A stretch of 64,000 bases of DNA from Roseateles terrae. GTDB lineage: Bacteria > Pseudomonadota > Gammaproteobacteria > Burkholderiales > Burkholderiaceae_C. Every line of letters begins with the position of its first letter. Position 1 is the stretch's first letter. Below the pieces are notes generated by a model that saw only the letters and a list, made by a program, of their open reading frames with translations, made no database searches and was not told the origin of the DNA. Shown piece by piece: positions 43,722-52,948 of the stretch. Made by a program: the position numbers and the translations under genes. The stretch spans positions 248,001-312,000 of the forward strand of contig NZ_JACHXO010000004.1 of NCBI RefSeq assembly GCF_014192155.1, in the 5' to 3' direction.

Positions 43722-44693
43722 ATGAGCCGTCAAGATCCAACCTCTCCCACCCCCGACCCGACCGGCGCCCAACCGGGCGAGGAGCAGGAGTCGCCCCCAC
43801 CCGCCTGCGTCATGAGCTTCAATGCCAGCGACCCCAGCGGCGCCGGCGGCAGTGCCGGTGACGTGGCCACCATCGCCGCCATGGGCGCCCATGCGCTGCC
43901 GGTGGTGACCGCCATCGTCATGCGGGATACCGCCGAGGTCTTCGACCATCAGACGCTGGACGGCGACTGCATCGTCGAGCAGGCCCGCTCCATCCTGGAA
44001 GACGTGCCGGTGGCCGCCTGGAAGGTCGGATTCCTCGGCAGCGCCGAGGGTATTTCGTCGGTGGCGGAGGTGCTGTCCGACTATCCGGACGTGCCGCTGG
44101 TGGCCTACCTGCCCAGCATCGCCTGGCTGGACGAGGAGCAGCAGCAGAGCTACCTGGACGCCTTCCGGGAACTGGTGCTGCCGCAGACCCTGGTGCTGGT
44201 GGGCAACCACAAGACCCTGAGCGACTGCCTGCTGCCCGACTGGGATGCCGACCGCCCCGCCTCGCCCCGCGAGCTGGCCGTGGCCGCCCATCAGCACGGC
44301 GCCGCCCATGTGCTGGTGACCGGCATCAGCCTGCCCAACCAGTATCTGGACAATGTGCTGGCCGGGCCGCAGGGCCCGATCACCGGCGAGAAGTTCGAAC
44401 GTTTCGAAGCCAGCTTCGTCGGCGCCGGCGACACGCTGTCGGCGGCCCTGGCCGCCCTGCTGTCGGTGGGGTCCGAGCCGCATGATGCGGTCGGCGAAGC
44501 CCTGGCCTTCCTGGATCAGGCCCTGGAATCGGGCTTCCGTCCCGGCATGGGCAATGTCATTCCGGACCGCTTCTTCTGGGCGCTACCGCCCGGGGAAGAA
44601 GGCGCCGAAGCCGGTCCCGATGGCCAGCCGGTCACCCCGGACGAGCCCCTCATCGACGAGCCGCCCACCCGCGGCCCGCGCCGTATCCACTGA
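43722..44693 (+). CDS. thiD: Divergent hydroxymethylpyrimidine/phosphomethylpyrimidine kinase (ThiD family)
   Basis: Ribokinase-fold enzyme of thiamine synthesis. The N-terminal substrate motif reads [16 protein letters not shown], where most ThiD proteins have a GSDSGGGAGIQAD-like sequence, and the C-terminal ATP/anion-hole motif is [12 protein letters not shown]. Both are recognisable but divergent. The 323-residue product carries an extra polar, Pro/Asp/Glu-rich C-terminal tail (about 285-323). It is divergent from rubredoxin and 11 bases before hemL in the same direction. ThiD-like activity is the best guess; a related pyrimidine or vitamin kinase role cannot be excluded. No TPP riboswitch is seen upstream. 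Confidence 0.78.
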   Translation: MSRQDPTSPTPDPTGAQPGEEQESPPPACVMSFNASDPSGAGGSAGDVATIAAMGAHALPVVTAIVMRDTAEVFDHQTLDGDCIVEQARSILEDVPVAAWKVGFLGSAEGISSVAEVLSDYPDVPLVAYLPSIAWLDEEQQQSYLDAFRELVLPQTLVLVGNHKTLSDCLLPDWDADRPASPRELAVAAHQHGAAHVLVTGISLPNQYLDNVLAGPQGPITGEKFERFEASFVGAGDTLSAALAALLSVGSEPHDAVGEALAFLDQALESGFRPGMGNVIPDRFFWALPPGEEGAEAGPDGQPVTPDEPLIDEPPTRGPRRIH

Positions 44694-44704
44694 ACTTTGT
44701 GATC

Positions 44705-45991
44705 ATGAGCCAGAACGACTCCCTCTTCGAGCGCGCCCAGCGGGTCATCCCCGGCGGCGTCAATTCGCCGGTGCGGGCCTTCCGCGCGGTCGGCGGCACG
44801 CCGCGCTTCATCGCCCGCGGTGAAGGCGCCTACATGGTGGACGCCGATGGCAAACGCTACATCGACTACATCGGCTCCTGGGGCCCGATGATCCTGGGGC
44901 ATGGCCATCCGGCGGTGATCGAGGCGGTGCAGCGGGCGGTGACCGAGGGCCTGTCCTTCGGCGCGCCGACCGAGCGTGAGATCGAACTGGCGGAAGAAAT
45001 TCTGCAACTGGTGCCCAGCTGCGAGCAGGTGCGGCTGGTCAGCTCCGGCACCGAAGCCACGATGAGCGCCATCCGCCTGGCCCGCGGCGCCACCGGCCGG
45101 AACACCTTCATCAAGTTTGAAGGCTGCTACCACGGCCACACCGATGCCCTGCTGGTCAAGGCCGGCTCGGGCCTGGCCACCTTCGGCCATCCGACCAGCG
45201 CGGGCGTGCCGGAAGCCACCGCGCAGCACACGCTGGTTCTGGAATACAACAACGTCGAAGCGCTGGAAGAGGCCTTCGCGCTGTATGGCCCGGAACTGGC
45301 CTGCGTGATCGTGGAACCGATCGCCGGCAACATGAACTTCGTACGTGCCAGCGTGCCGTTCATGACCCGCCTGCGGGAGCTGTGCACCGCATCCGGCGCC
45401 CTGCTGGTGCTGGACGAAGTCATGACCGGCTTCCGCGTGGGCCTGCGCAGCGCCCAGGGCCACTATGCCGACCTGATTCCCGGCTTCAAGCCGGACATCA
45501 GTGTCTTCGGCAAGGTCATCGGCGGCGGCATGCCGCTGGCCGCCTTCGGCGCGAGCCGGGACATCATGAAGCACCTGGCGCCGCTGGGCGGGGTCTATCA
45601 GGCCGGCACGCTGTCGGGCAATCCGGTGGCGACCGCCTGCGGTCTGGCCACGCTGCGCGAGATCCGCAAACCGGGCTTCTTCGAGGCCCTGTCGGCCCGC
45701 ACCCGCCGCCTGGTGGAGGGCCTCAGCGCCGTGGCGCGCGAGCAGGGCGTGCCCTTCAGCGCCGACAGCCAGGGCGGCATGTTCGGCTTCTTCCTGCTGC
45801 CGGAACTGCCGCAGAACTACACCGAGGTGATGCGCACCGACAAGGAGCGGTTCAACCGCTTCTTCCATGCGATGCTGGACGCCGGGGTCTACCTGGCGCC
45901 GGCCTTGTACGAAGCAGGCTTTGTCTCGGCGGCCCATACCGACGCCGACATCGACGCCACCCTGGCAGCCGCCCGCACGGCGCTGCGCTGA
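44705..45991 (+). CDS. hemL: Glutamate-1-semialdehyde 2,1-aminomutase
   Basis: PLP enzyme that converts glutamate-1-semialdehyde to 5-aminolevulinate, the first committed precursor of heme, in the C5 pathway. The 428-residue product has the signatures [46 protein letters not shown] and the PLP-Lys block [15 protein letters not shown]. The start is the ATG at 44705; a GTG at 44699 would add two residues. It follows thiD and precedes mpl. Confidence 0.97.
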   Translation: MSQNDSLFERAQRVIPGGVNSPVRAFRAVGGTPRFIARGEGAYMVDADGKRYIDYIGSWGPMILGHGHPAVIEAVQRAVTEGLSFGAPTEREIELAEEILQLVPSCEQVRLVSSGTEATMSAIRLARGATGRNTFIKFEGCYHGHTDALLVKAGSGLATFGHPTSAGVPEATAQHTLVLEYNNVEALEEAFALYGPELACVIVEPIAGNMNFVRASVPFMTRLRELCTASGALLVLDEVMTGFRVGLRSAQGHYADLIPGFKPDISVFGKVIGGGMPLAAFGASRDIMKHLAPLGGVYQAGTLSGNPVATACGLATLREIRKPGFFEALSARTRRLVEGLSAVAREQGVPFSADSQGGMFGFFLLPELPQNYTEVMRTDKERFNRFFHAMLDAGVYLAPALYEAGFVSAAHTDADIDATLAAARTALR

Positions 45992-46096
45992 GGGGCCGCG
46001 GCAGGCAAACGCCGAGCCGGGACTGTCGCGATCCGCCCACCCTGAGACAGGTATTACTCTTGCTTACCCTTTGGTACAGCAGCTGAAGCACGAACC

Positions 46097-47467
46097 ATGC
46101 ATATCCACATTCTGGGCATCTGCGGCACTTTCATGGGCGGTCTGGCCGCCCTCGCCCGCGAGGCAGGTCATCGGGTCACCGGCTGCGATGCCAATGTGTA
46201 TCCGCCGATGTCCACGCAGCTCGAGGCGCTGGGCATCGAGCTGATCGAGGGCTTTGGCGAGGACCAACTGGCTCTGCGCCCGGACCTGTTTGTGGTGGGC
46301 AATGTGGTGACGCGGTCTTCGGAAGGCCGTTTTCCGCTGATGGAAGCGATCCTCGACGCGGGGCTGCCCTACACCAGCGGCCCGCAATGGCTGGCGGAGC
46401 ATGTGCTGCAGGGCCGTCATGTGCTGGCGGTGGCGGGGACCCACGGCAAGACAACCACCACCTCGATGCTGGCCTGGATCCTGGAGAGCGCGGGGTTGAA
46501 CCCCGGCTTCCTGATCGGGGGCGTGCCGCAGAACTTCGGCGTGTCGGCACGGTTGGGAGACGGGCGCCACTTCGTCATCGAGGCGGACGAATACGACACC
46601 GCGTTCTTCGACAAGCGCAGCAAGTTCGTGCACTACCGTCCGCGTACCGCGGTGCTCAACAACCTGGAGCACGACCACGCGGACATCTTCCCGGACCTGG
46701 CGGCCATCGAGACCCAGTTCCATCATCTGGTCCGCACCGTGCCGCCGTCAGGGCGGCTCGTCGTCAATGCCCGAGAGGACGCCCTGCAGCGAGTGCTGAG
46801 CCGCGGCTGCTGGAGCGAGGTGCAGCGCTTCGGCGCCCGCAAGGAAGAACCGGGCGCCCTGCGGGCCCGCGGCGAGCCGAGCTCCTTCGACGTGCTGCGC
46901 GGCAGCCTGAAGGTCGGCCACGTGAACTGGGAGCTGATGGGCGAGCACAACCAGCTCAACGCGCTGGCGGCGATCGCCGCAGCGGAGCATGTGGGGGTGG
47001 ATCCGGAAGCGGCCGCCACCGCCCTGTGCAGCTTCAAGAGCGTCCGCCGTCGCCTGGAGCTGCGCGGTGAGGTGAGGGGCATCAAGGTCTATGACGACTT
47101 CGCCCACCATCCCACCGCCATCCACACGACGGTGGAAGGCCTGCGCCGTCGCATCGCACCGGCCGAGCGCATCCTGGCCATCTTCGAGCCGCGCTCCAAC
47201 ACGATGAAGCTGGGCACGATGAAGGCGCAGCTGCCCTGGGCGCTGGAAGAAGCGGACATCAGCTTCTGCAACCAGGACGGCCTGACCTGGGATGCCCGCG
47301 AGACCCTGGCGCCGCTGGGCGAGCAGGCGGTGGTCGGCGCCAATGTGGACGATCTGGTCCGCCTGGTGGTGGCCGCGGCCAAGCCCGGCGACCATCTGCT
47401 GTGCATGAGCAACGGGGGTTTCGGCGGCATTCACGAGAAACTGCTGGCGGCGCTGGCGAAGACGTAA
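46097..47467 (+). CDS. mpl: UDP-N-acetylmuramate:L-alanyl-gamma-D-glutamyl-meso-DAP ligase
   Basis: Mur-ligase family enzyme of peptidoglycan recycling: it re-attaches the recycled tripeptide to UDP-MurNAc with ATP. Signatures are ICGTFMGGLAALA at the N-terminus, the P-loop GTHGKTTTTSML and the EADEYDTAFFDKRSKF block, which separates Mpl from MurC. Length (456 residues) is typical. It lies 105 bases after hemL in the same direction; no terminator is evident in that spacer. Confidence 0.97.
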   Translation: MHIHILGICGTFMGGLAALAREAGHRVTGCDANVYPPMSTQLEALGIELIEGFGEDQLALRPDLFVVGNVVTRSSEGRFPLMEAILDAGLPYTSGPQWLAEHVLQGRHVLAVAGTHGKTTTTSMLAWILESAGLNPGFLIGGVPQNFGVSARLGDGRHFVIEADEYDTAFFDKRSKFVHYRPRTAVLNNLEHDHADIFPDLAAIETQFHHLVRTVPPSGRLVVNAREDALQRVLSRGCWSEVQRFGARKEEPGALRARGEPSSFDVLRGSLKVGHVNWELMGEHNQLNALAAIAAAEHVGVDPEAAATALCSFKSVRRRLELRGEVRGIKVYDDFAHHPTAIHTTVEGLRRRIAPAERILAIFEPRSNTMKLGTMKAQLPWALEEADISFCNQDGLTWDARETLAPLGEQAVVGANVDDLVRLVVAAAKPGDHLLCMSNGGFGGIHEKLLAALAKT

Positions 47468-47570
47468 GCTCCGCCCCCAGGCGCAACCACGCGTCTGCCA
47501 GGCATGCTGGCTGCCCTGCCGTGCCACCACAGTCCCGACCGTTCCTTCATTCTCCCGGAGCACCGACACG

Positions 47571-48650
47571 ATGAGCGTTCCCGGCAAGCAGGTCCCTGCC
47601 CTGCAAAACCGTTCCTTTCTCTGCCTGCTCACTCTGGTGACGGTCGGCTTCGGATGGATCCTCTGGCCGATGCTCGGCGCGATTCTCTGGGGCGTGGCGC
47701 TGGCCATCGTCTTCCGGCCCATCTACCTGAGGCTGCTGCGCAAGCTCAACCGGCCGAATGTGGCGGGGATTCTCACCATCCTGCTGATCGTGGTGCTGGT
47801 GGTGGTGCCGATGGCCTACGTCACCGCGGCGCTGGTGCGGGAAGCGACAGTGCTCTATGAGATGTTCAAGTCGGGCAAGTTCGACTTCCACACCTATGTG
47901 CAGCAGATCTACGCCGCCACGCCGCGCTGGGTGATGGACCTGCTCGAGCGGCTGGGGCTGCAGGACCTGACCAATCTGCAGGACCGGCTGGGCTCGGCGC
48001 TGAATCAGGCCAGCCAGTTCGTGGCGACCAAGGCGCTGGGTTTTGGTCAGGACACTTTCGACTTTGTGGTCAGCTTCTTTGTGATGCTGTATCTGCTGTT
48101 CTTCCTGATGCGGGATGGCGAGCAGCTGTCCAAGCGCATCCGTGACGCCCTGCCGCTGCAGGATGCCTACAAGCGCCAGCTGGGCGACAAGTTCCGCACG
48201 GTGATCCGGGCGACGGTCAAGGGCAACATCGTGGTGGCGGTGCTGCAAGGCGCGCTGGGCGGTCTGGCCTTCTGGGTGCTGGACATCCATGCGCCGGTGC
48301 TGTGGGCCGTGCTGATGGCCTTCCTGTCGCTGCTGCCGGCGGTGGGTGCGGCCATGGTGTGGGGGCCGGTGGCGATCTATCTGCTGGCGACCGGGTCGGT
48401 GGGTGCCGGCGTCGGTCTGATGCTCTACGGGACGATGGTGATCGGCCTGGTGGATAACCTGCTGCGTCCGCTGCTGGTAGGCAAGGACACCAAGATGCCG
48501 GACTATGTGGTGCTGATGACGACCATCGGCGGCATGGCGGTGTTCGGCATCAACGGCTTCGTGATCGGCCCGCTGATTGCAGCGATGTTCATCGCGGTGT
48601 GGGACATCGTGGCGGCGGAGCGTCGGTATCCGGAGGATCGGACGGGTTGA
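47571..48650 (+). CDS. AI-2E family transporter (PerM-like)
   Basis: Integral membrane protein of 359 residues with about seven or eight spans, in the family that includes TqsA and PerM. The conserved C-terminal block (GLVDNLLRPLLVGKDTKMPDYVVLMTTIGGMAVFG) is diagnostic. Substrates vary across the family (autoinducer-2 export, sodium-proton antiport and unknown), so none is claimed. It follows mpl by 103 bases on the same strand. Confidence 0.93.
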   Translation: MSVPGKQVPALQNRSFLCLLTLVTVGFGWILWPMLGAILWGVALAIVFRPIYLRLLRKLNRPNVAGILTILLIVVLVVVPMAYVTAALVREATVLYEMFKSGKFDFHTYVQQIYAATPRWVMDLLERLGLQDLTNLQDRLGSALNQASQFVATKALGFGQDTFDFVVSFFVMLYLLFFLMRDGEQLSKRIRDALPLQDAYKRQLGDKFRTVIRATVKGNIVVAVLQGALGGLAFWVLDIHAPVLWAVLMAFLSLLPAVGAAMVWGPVAIYLLATGSVGAGVGLMLYGTMVIGLVDNLLRPLLVGKDTKMPDYVVLMTTIGGMAVFGINGFVIGPLIAAMFIAVWDIVAAERRYPEDRTG

Positions 48651-48777
48651 GTCGGCGGCCGCCAGACGGCCGGAAGTGTCAGTGCCTTGACGAAATTCAA
48701 GCGCCTGCCGTCCATGCAATTCTGAGCGCATCAGAGGGCCTTCAGACTGACAGCTTTGCGGCGGGAGACCGTGCCCC

Positions 48778-49263
48778 ATGAGCTTGTCATTTCCTCCTCG
48801 AATAGGATCCGTGCTGGTCTGCGATTTCGGTGGCTTCGTCGAGCCTGAGATGGTGAAACGACGTGAAGTCGTGGTCGTGGGCCGAAGTCGCCATCAACAG
48901 CGCCTGGTGACCGTGATTCCACTGTCCACCACGGCGCCACGACGTGAAGAGGCGTACCACCATCGCCTTGCGGCCAATCCTCGGCCCAATGACGATCCAG
49001 AGAAGACCGTCTGGGCCAAGTGCGACATGATCTACACGCTGAGTACTGCGCGTATGGATCTTCACTACACACGCACACGTCGCGGGGGTCGCCAGCACGC
49101 ATTGGTCAAAGTTTCTGACGAAGATCTCGATCAACTGCGCCGCTGTGTTGCGGCCTCACTAGGCCTCTCGTACACTCCTTCCATTCCTTCAAGGAATCTG
49201 AGTCTGGATCCGCCGACACCCTCGGGTGAAAGCGTTGAACCAGCCGGGGTCGCAGGACGATGA
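48778..49263 (+). CDS. PemK/MazF-family toxin-like protein, no antitoxin visible
   Basis: A 161-residue protein with the PemK/MazF fold start (GSVLVCDFGGFVEPEMVKRREVVVV) and the PLSTTAP segment that carries a conserved Ser/Thr; such proteins are usually ribosome-independent mRNA endonucleases of type II toxin-antitoxin modules. It is longer than classical MazF (about 110 residues) because of a 40-residue Ser/Pro-rich tail. A GGGAGA Shine-Dalgarno supports the ATG. No antitoxin gene is seen in the 127 bases upstream or in the 146 bases downstream, so it may be an orphan, may depend on an unlinked antitoxin, or may have another role. Confidence 0.8.
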   Translation: MSLSFPPRIGSVLVCDFGGFVEPEMVKRREVVVVGRSRHQQRLVTVIPLSTTAPRREEAYHHRLAANPRPNDDPEKTVWAKCDMIYTLSTARMDLHYTRTRRGGRQHALVKVSDEDLDQLRRCVAASLGLSYTPSIPSRNLSLDPPTPSGESVEPAGVAGR

Positions 49264-49342
49264 CAAGTCGGCTTCCCCGCTCTCACGGGCGCTGCGCTTC
49301 ATCGGCCAGGCGCCCTTGTCTTTTGTGGCGCCCGCCATGGCG

Positions 49343-49373
49343 CATAAAAAAGGGCCGGTCTCCACCGGCCCTT
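49343..49373 (-). terminator. Strong rho-independent terminator after the metalloprotease gene
   Basis: Arms AGGGCCGGT (49351-49359) and ACCGGCCCT (49364-49372) are perfect complements around a four-base loop. On the minus strand the stem is followed by six T residues, so it ends the metalloprotease transcript, 37 bases past its stop. It also lies after the plus-strand toxin gene. Confidence 0.9.
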
Positions 49374-49409
49374 GCTCCTTGTGATCGGGGCGCCTTGGCG
49401 CCCTCACCT

Positions 49410-52142
49410 TCAGGTGCGTGTCATCGTCGCCTTGAGCGTGGTGCTCAGCAGGTCGAGACTCTCCGCAATGTGCGCACGCGTCTCCACCGACTGGCCGCCC
49501 CTGGACTGCGCCGCACGCAACTCGGACTGCAGCTGCGTCGCCTGGAAGCGCATCAGCGCATAAGCATCAGCAAACTGGCCGGTGGCATTGCCATGCGTCA
49601 GGTTGGCCTGCAGACGGCGCAGATACTCGCGTTGCAGGTTGCGACGCAGACGGTCGATCTCGCCGCCGGTCTTCAGCTCGCTCCAGATGGACGACTGCAG
49701 CGTGCCATACACCTCATTGAGCGAGATGATGCCCTTGCGCTGCGACGCCGGCACATAGTTGGGCAGTTCCATCAGACGGACCGCCGTGCTCACGCTCAGC
49801 AGCCGGTTCAGCGCCGCCAGCTGCACCGTCGACACCGCCGCCGGAATGCTCACCCACTGCGGACGCGCGAACTCCACATAGTCGGTGGTCAGCGAGCTCA
49901 GGAATTCCGGCTTGAAGCGGAAGCTGTCCGCACTGAACAGGCCCGTGGCCAGGAAGCGCAGCGCCTCCCGCTGCTTGGCCGGATCCACCGGCGTCAGCGC
50001 CGGACGCGACGCCCCCGGCACATCCCGCACCGTGTACATGCCGCCCACATACTTGCCCACCAGCTCCGACGCCCGGCCCAATTGCATGAAGCCGTTGATC
50101 AGCGAGCGGCGCTGACGCAGCGGATCTTCCCCCGCCACCGGCTTGCGGTTCTGCACCCGGTTCCACAGCTCCTGCGAGAGCTTCAGACGCTTCTGGTAGT
50201 AGGCCAGCGGATCGTCGCCCAGGTCGAAGCGGTTGATCATCGGATCCATGCCGTCGTAGGGGCCGAAGCCGCCGGCATCGGTGTCGTCCGCGTACGCATG
50301 GCCCGGCTCGGTATTGCGGGACGCGATGCGGGTCAGCTCCGCCTCTTCCTGCTCCTTGCCGACCGTCTTGTAGGCGTACTCAATCGCCCAGTAGTCATAG
50401 GCACCGAGCGTCGTGTTGTTGTAGCTGGTCGGCGCCTCGCCTTCGAGCGGGATGTTGTAGGCGTTGTAGTCCATCACCGAGCCGGAAATGCCGTGGGCAT
50501 CGGTGTAGGCCTTGTCCTTGAGCTGCGCCTGCGAGACCGTGGTGGACGCCTTGAAGTTGTGCTTGAGGCCGAGGGTGTGACCCACCTCATGCATGATCAC
50601 GTCCTTGATCCGCGCCTGCACAAAGGCTTCGGCCTCCGGGCTGTTGGGGTCGATGTCGCCCCGGGCTTCCAGAATGTCCAGCGCGAAGTTCATCTCCGAG
50701 GCAGCATCCATTGCATAGGTGCAGTAGCTGGCGTTGCGGCCTTCGCGCCAGCCCTGGTTCATCTGGGCCAGCGCCTTTTCTTCATCACTCAGGCTGGTGA
50801 GGCGGGGCACATCCTCGCTGATGAAGGCGCGCCCGCCACGAGAGAACACATCGCTCATGCCGATGTCGGCGTCCAGGATCTCGCCGGTGCGCGGGTCCAC
50901 ATGCGACGGGCCGATGGCAAAGCCCACGTCCGCCCCCACGAACCAGCGGATGGACGCATGCTGCGCATCCATGTTGTCCCAGTCGGCATCATCCGGCTGC
51001 TGCTTGGCGACCACCGCGTTCTTGAAGCCGATCTTCTCGAAGGCCTTGTTCCATTCCAGGATGCCGGCCTCCACCGCCGGGCGGTACTTGGCGGGAATGT
51101 TCTTGTCCATCCAGTAAACGATCGGCTGCACCGGCTCGGACAGCGCCGCTGACGGATCCTTTTTCTCCAGGCGCCATCGGTTGATGTAGTGCACCCGCGT
51201 ATTGGCCTTGCTGTCGTCACTCAGGTCGTTGAACGACTCGGTGAAGTGGCCCAGGCGGCCATCCGCGCGACGGGTGGGCATGGCGGCTTCCGGCAGCGCG
51301 CGGAAGTTGTAGACAAAGCCCATGAACATCGAGCGCGGATCCGGCGTCGCCATCGGGGGCGGCGGCACCGGCACCGGCGGCGCCACCAGCGGCGGCGCAG
51401 GAATGCGGGGGGTGAAGTAGTGCACCTTGGCGCTCAGGGTGCTGAGCGTGCCGTCGGCGCGGGTGGTCTCGAAGTAGGAGTTGCTGCGGTCGACCGAATA
51501 CGGCAGGCGGAACGCCATTTCCATGCGGGTGCTCATGCCCGGGATGTCGGTCAGCAGCAGGCCGGCATCCACCAGGAAGGACTTGCGCTCCGGATGATCG
51601 GCACTGGCCACCGGACCCGCGGCCAGCAGGCTGGGCGAGAACGCCTCTTCCACCGCACGCTTGCCGCCGCCTTCGGCGCGGAAGCGGGTGTTCAGGGCCA
51701 CCAGCTGGATCATGTTGCCCACGCGGCGCCATTCGGCCATCACGTCCGGACCCATCTGGCTGGCGTAGAAACCGCGCTCACCGATGGAGCTGGAGATGTT
51801 GATGGTGAACAGGAAGGGCTTGTTCAGCATGGCCCGCGGAATTTCCAGCCAGACCTTCTCGTCTTTCCGAAGGATGGGGAACAGGCCGTCCTGGCGCTTG
51901 GTGTCGCGCGACACCTCGGCGAAGGGCTTCGGCGCGGTGGGGTCCGCCGGCGGTCGGGCCGTCATCGGCGAAGGGGCGCCGGGAGCGCCCGGGGCACCGG
52001 ACGCGGCGGTGGCCGGGGCCGATGCGGCGGCCGCAGGCGCGGCGGCGGCGCCATTGCCGCCGGCCGGCACGGTGGCGCAGGCGCACAGCATCAGGGACGC
52101 CAGGGCAATGGCGGACAGCTTGAGGGAATCCGTAGTGATCAT
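49410..52142 (-). CDS. Zinc-dependent metalloprotease lipoprotein (DUF5117/DUF5118-type)
   Basis: A 910-residue exported protein beginning with a lipoprotein signal peptide (LASLMLCAC) and an Ala/Gly/Pro-rich spacer of about 60 residues. The catalytic zinc motif HEVGHTLGLKH spans residues 518-528 (HExxHxxGxxH, metzincin-like), followed by a long C-terminal domain. Overall it matches the family of large bacterial zinc metalloproteases with DUF5117/DUF5118 and DUF4953 domains; the substrate is not known. The start ATG at 52142 places the signal peptide at the N-terminus. It is a single-gene unit ending at a strong terminator. Confidence 0.9.
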   Translation of the reverse strand: MITTDSLKLSAIALASLMLCACATVPAGGNGAAAAPAAAASAPATAASGAPGAPGAPSPMTARPPADPTAPKPFAEVSRDTKRQDGLFPILRKDEKVWLEIPRAMLNKPFLFTINISSSIGERGFYASQMGPDVMAEWRRVGNMIQLVALNTRFRAEGGGKRAVEEAFSPSLLAAGPVASADHPERKSFLVDAGLLLTDIPGMSTRMEMAFRLPYSVDRSNSYFETTRADGTLSTLSAKVHYFTPRIPAPPLVAPPVPVPPPPMATPDPRSMFMGFVYNFRALPEAAMPTRRADGRLGHFTESFNDLSDDSKANTRVHYINRWRLEKKDPSAALSEPVQPIVYWMDKNIPAKYRPAVEAGILEWNKAFEKIGFKNAVVAKQQPDDADWDNMDAQHASIRWFVGADVGFAIGPSHVDPRTGEILDADIGMSDVFSRGGRAFISEDVPRLTSLSDEEKALAQMNQGWREGRNASYCTYAMDAASEMNFALDILEARGDIDPNSPEAEAFVQARIKDVIMHEVGHTLGLKHNFKASTTVSQAQLKDKAYTDAHGISGSVMDYNAYNIPLEGEAPTSYNNTTLGAYDYWAIEYAYKTVGKEQEEAELTRIASRNTEPGHAYADDTDAGGFGPYDGMDPMINRFDLGDDPLAYYQKRLKLSQELWNRVQNRKPVAGEDPLRQRRSLINGFMQLGRASELVGKYVGGMYTVRDVPGASRPALTPVDPAKQREALRFLATGLFSADSFRFKPEFLSSLTTDYVEFARPQWVSIPAAVSTVQLAALNRLLSVSTAVRLMELPNYVPASQRKGIISLNEVYGTLQSSIWSELKTGGEIDRLRRNLQREYLRRLQANLTHGNATGQFADAYALMRFQATQLQSELRAAQSRGGQSVETRAHIAESLDLLSTTLKATMTRT

Positions 52143-52339
52143 GAGGCAGATCGGTGAAGAGTGAACAGCTGCAGTGTCGGTGCGGCGGGTGGCGACGGCT
52201 ACCGGCAACGATCAACCGCAGGCATCGGAACGGGACCTGGAATTTCGGGGGCGCGCGTGGCGCACGGAGGCCGGGACATTAACCGATTCAGCAGCCCTGT
52301 GCCGGAAGTGATTCAGGGCTCACCCCTACACTGCAGCGC

Positions 52340-52939
52340 ATGACTACCGCCGTTCCCGCCCCCCGCACTCACCTGCTGTATTTGCATGGATTTCGGTCGT
52401 CTCCGCAATCGGCCAAAGCCCTGCGCATGACCCGCTGGGTGGCCGAGCATCGGCCCGACCTGACGCTGGTGTGTCCCCAGTTGCCGCCCTCGCCGAAGGC
52501 GGCCATGGCGCTGGCCACCGCCCTGGTGGCGGACTGGCCGCGCGACACGATGGCGGTGATGGGCAGTTCCCTGGGCGGCTTCTATGCCACCTATCTGGCA
52601 CAGCAGACCGGCGCCCGCACCGCGCTGATCAATCCAGCGGTGGACCCGGCGCGGGATCTGGCCGCCTACATCGGCGAACAGACGGTGTGGCAGAACCCGC
52701 AGGAGCGCTTTTATTTCCGTCCGGAGTTCGTCGGGGAACTGCAGGCGCTGACCGTGGGGCCGCTCACGCATCCGGAACGGCTGATGGCGGTGATCGCCAA
52801 AGGCGATGAGCTGCTCAGCTGGGAAGAAATGGTGGCGCGTTACCCCGGCAGCCACATCCGCCTGCTGGACGGCGGGGACCATGCGCTGTCTGACTTCGAC
52901 GACCATCTGCCGGCGATCACGACCTTCCTCGGGCTTTGA
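52340..52939 (+). CDS. YqiA/YcfP-family alpha/beta hydrolase (esterase)
   Basis: Cytosolic hydrolase of 199 residues. The opening LLYLHGFRSSPQSAKA, the nucleophile motif GSSLGGFYATYLA (Ser in the middle) and the late GGDHALSDFDDHL (probable catalytic His) match the YqiA family. Family members cleave short acyl esters; the physiological substrate is unknown. It is divergent from the metalloprotease gene (197-base spacer) and converges on zntB with nine bases between stops. Confidence 0.9.
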   Translation: MTTAVPAPRTHLLYLHGFRSSPQSAKALRMTRWVAEHRPDLTLVCPQLPPSPKAAMALATALVADWPRDTMAVMGSSLGGFYATYLAQQTGARTALINPAVDPARDLAAYIGEQTVWQNPQERFYFRPEFVGELQALTVGPLTHPERLMAVIAKGDELLSWEEMVARYPGSHIRLLDGGDHALSDFDDHLPAITTFLGL

Positions 52940-52948
52940 TGCTTCCGT

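Noticed and set aside
48651-48777. Possible antitoxin gene upstream of the PemK-like toxin
   Set aside because: All frames are broken by stops within a few codons of any start; no DNA-binding or antitoxin-like peptide could be read.
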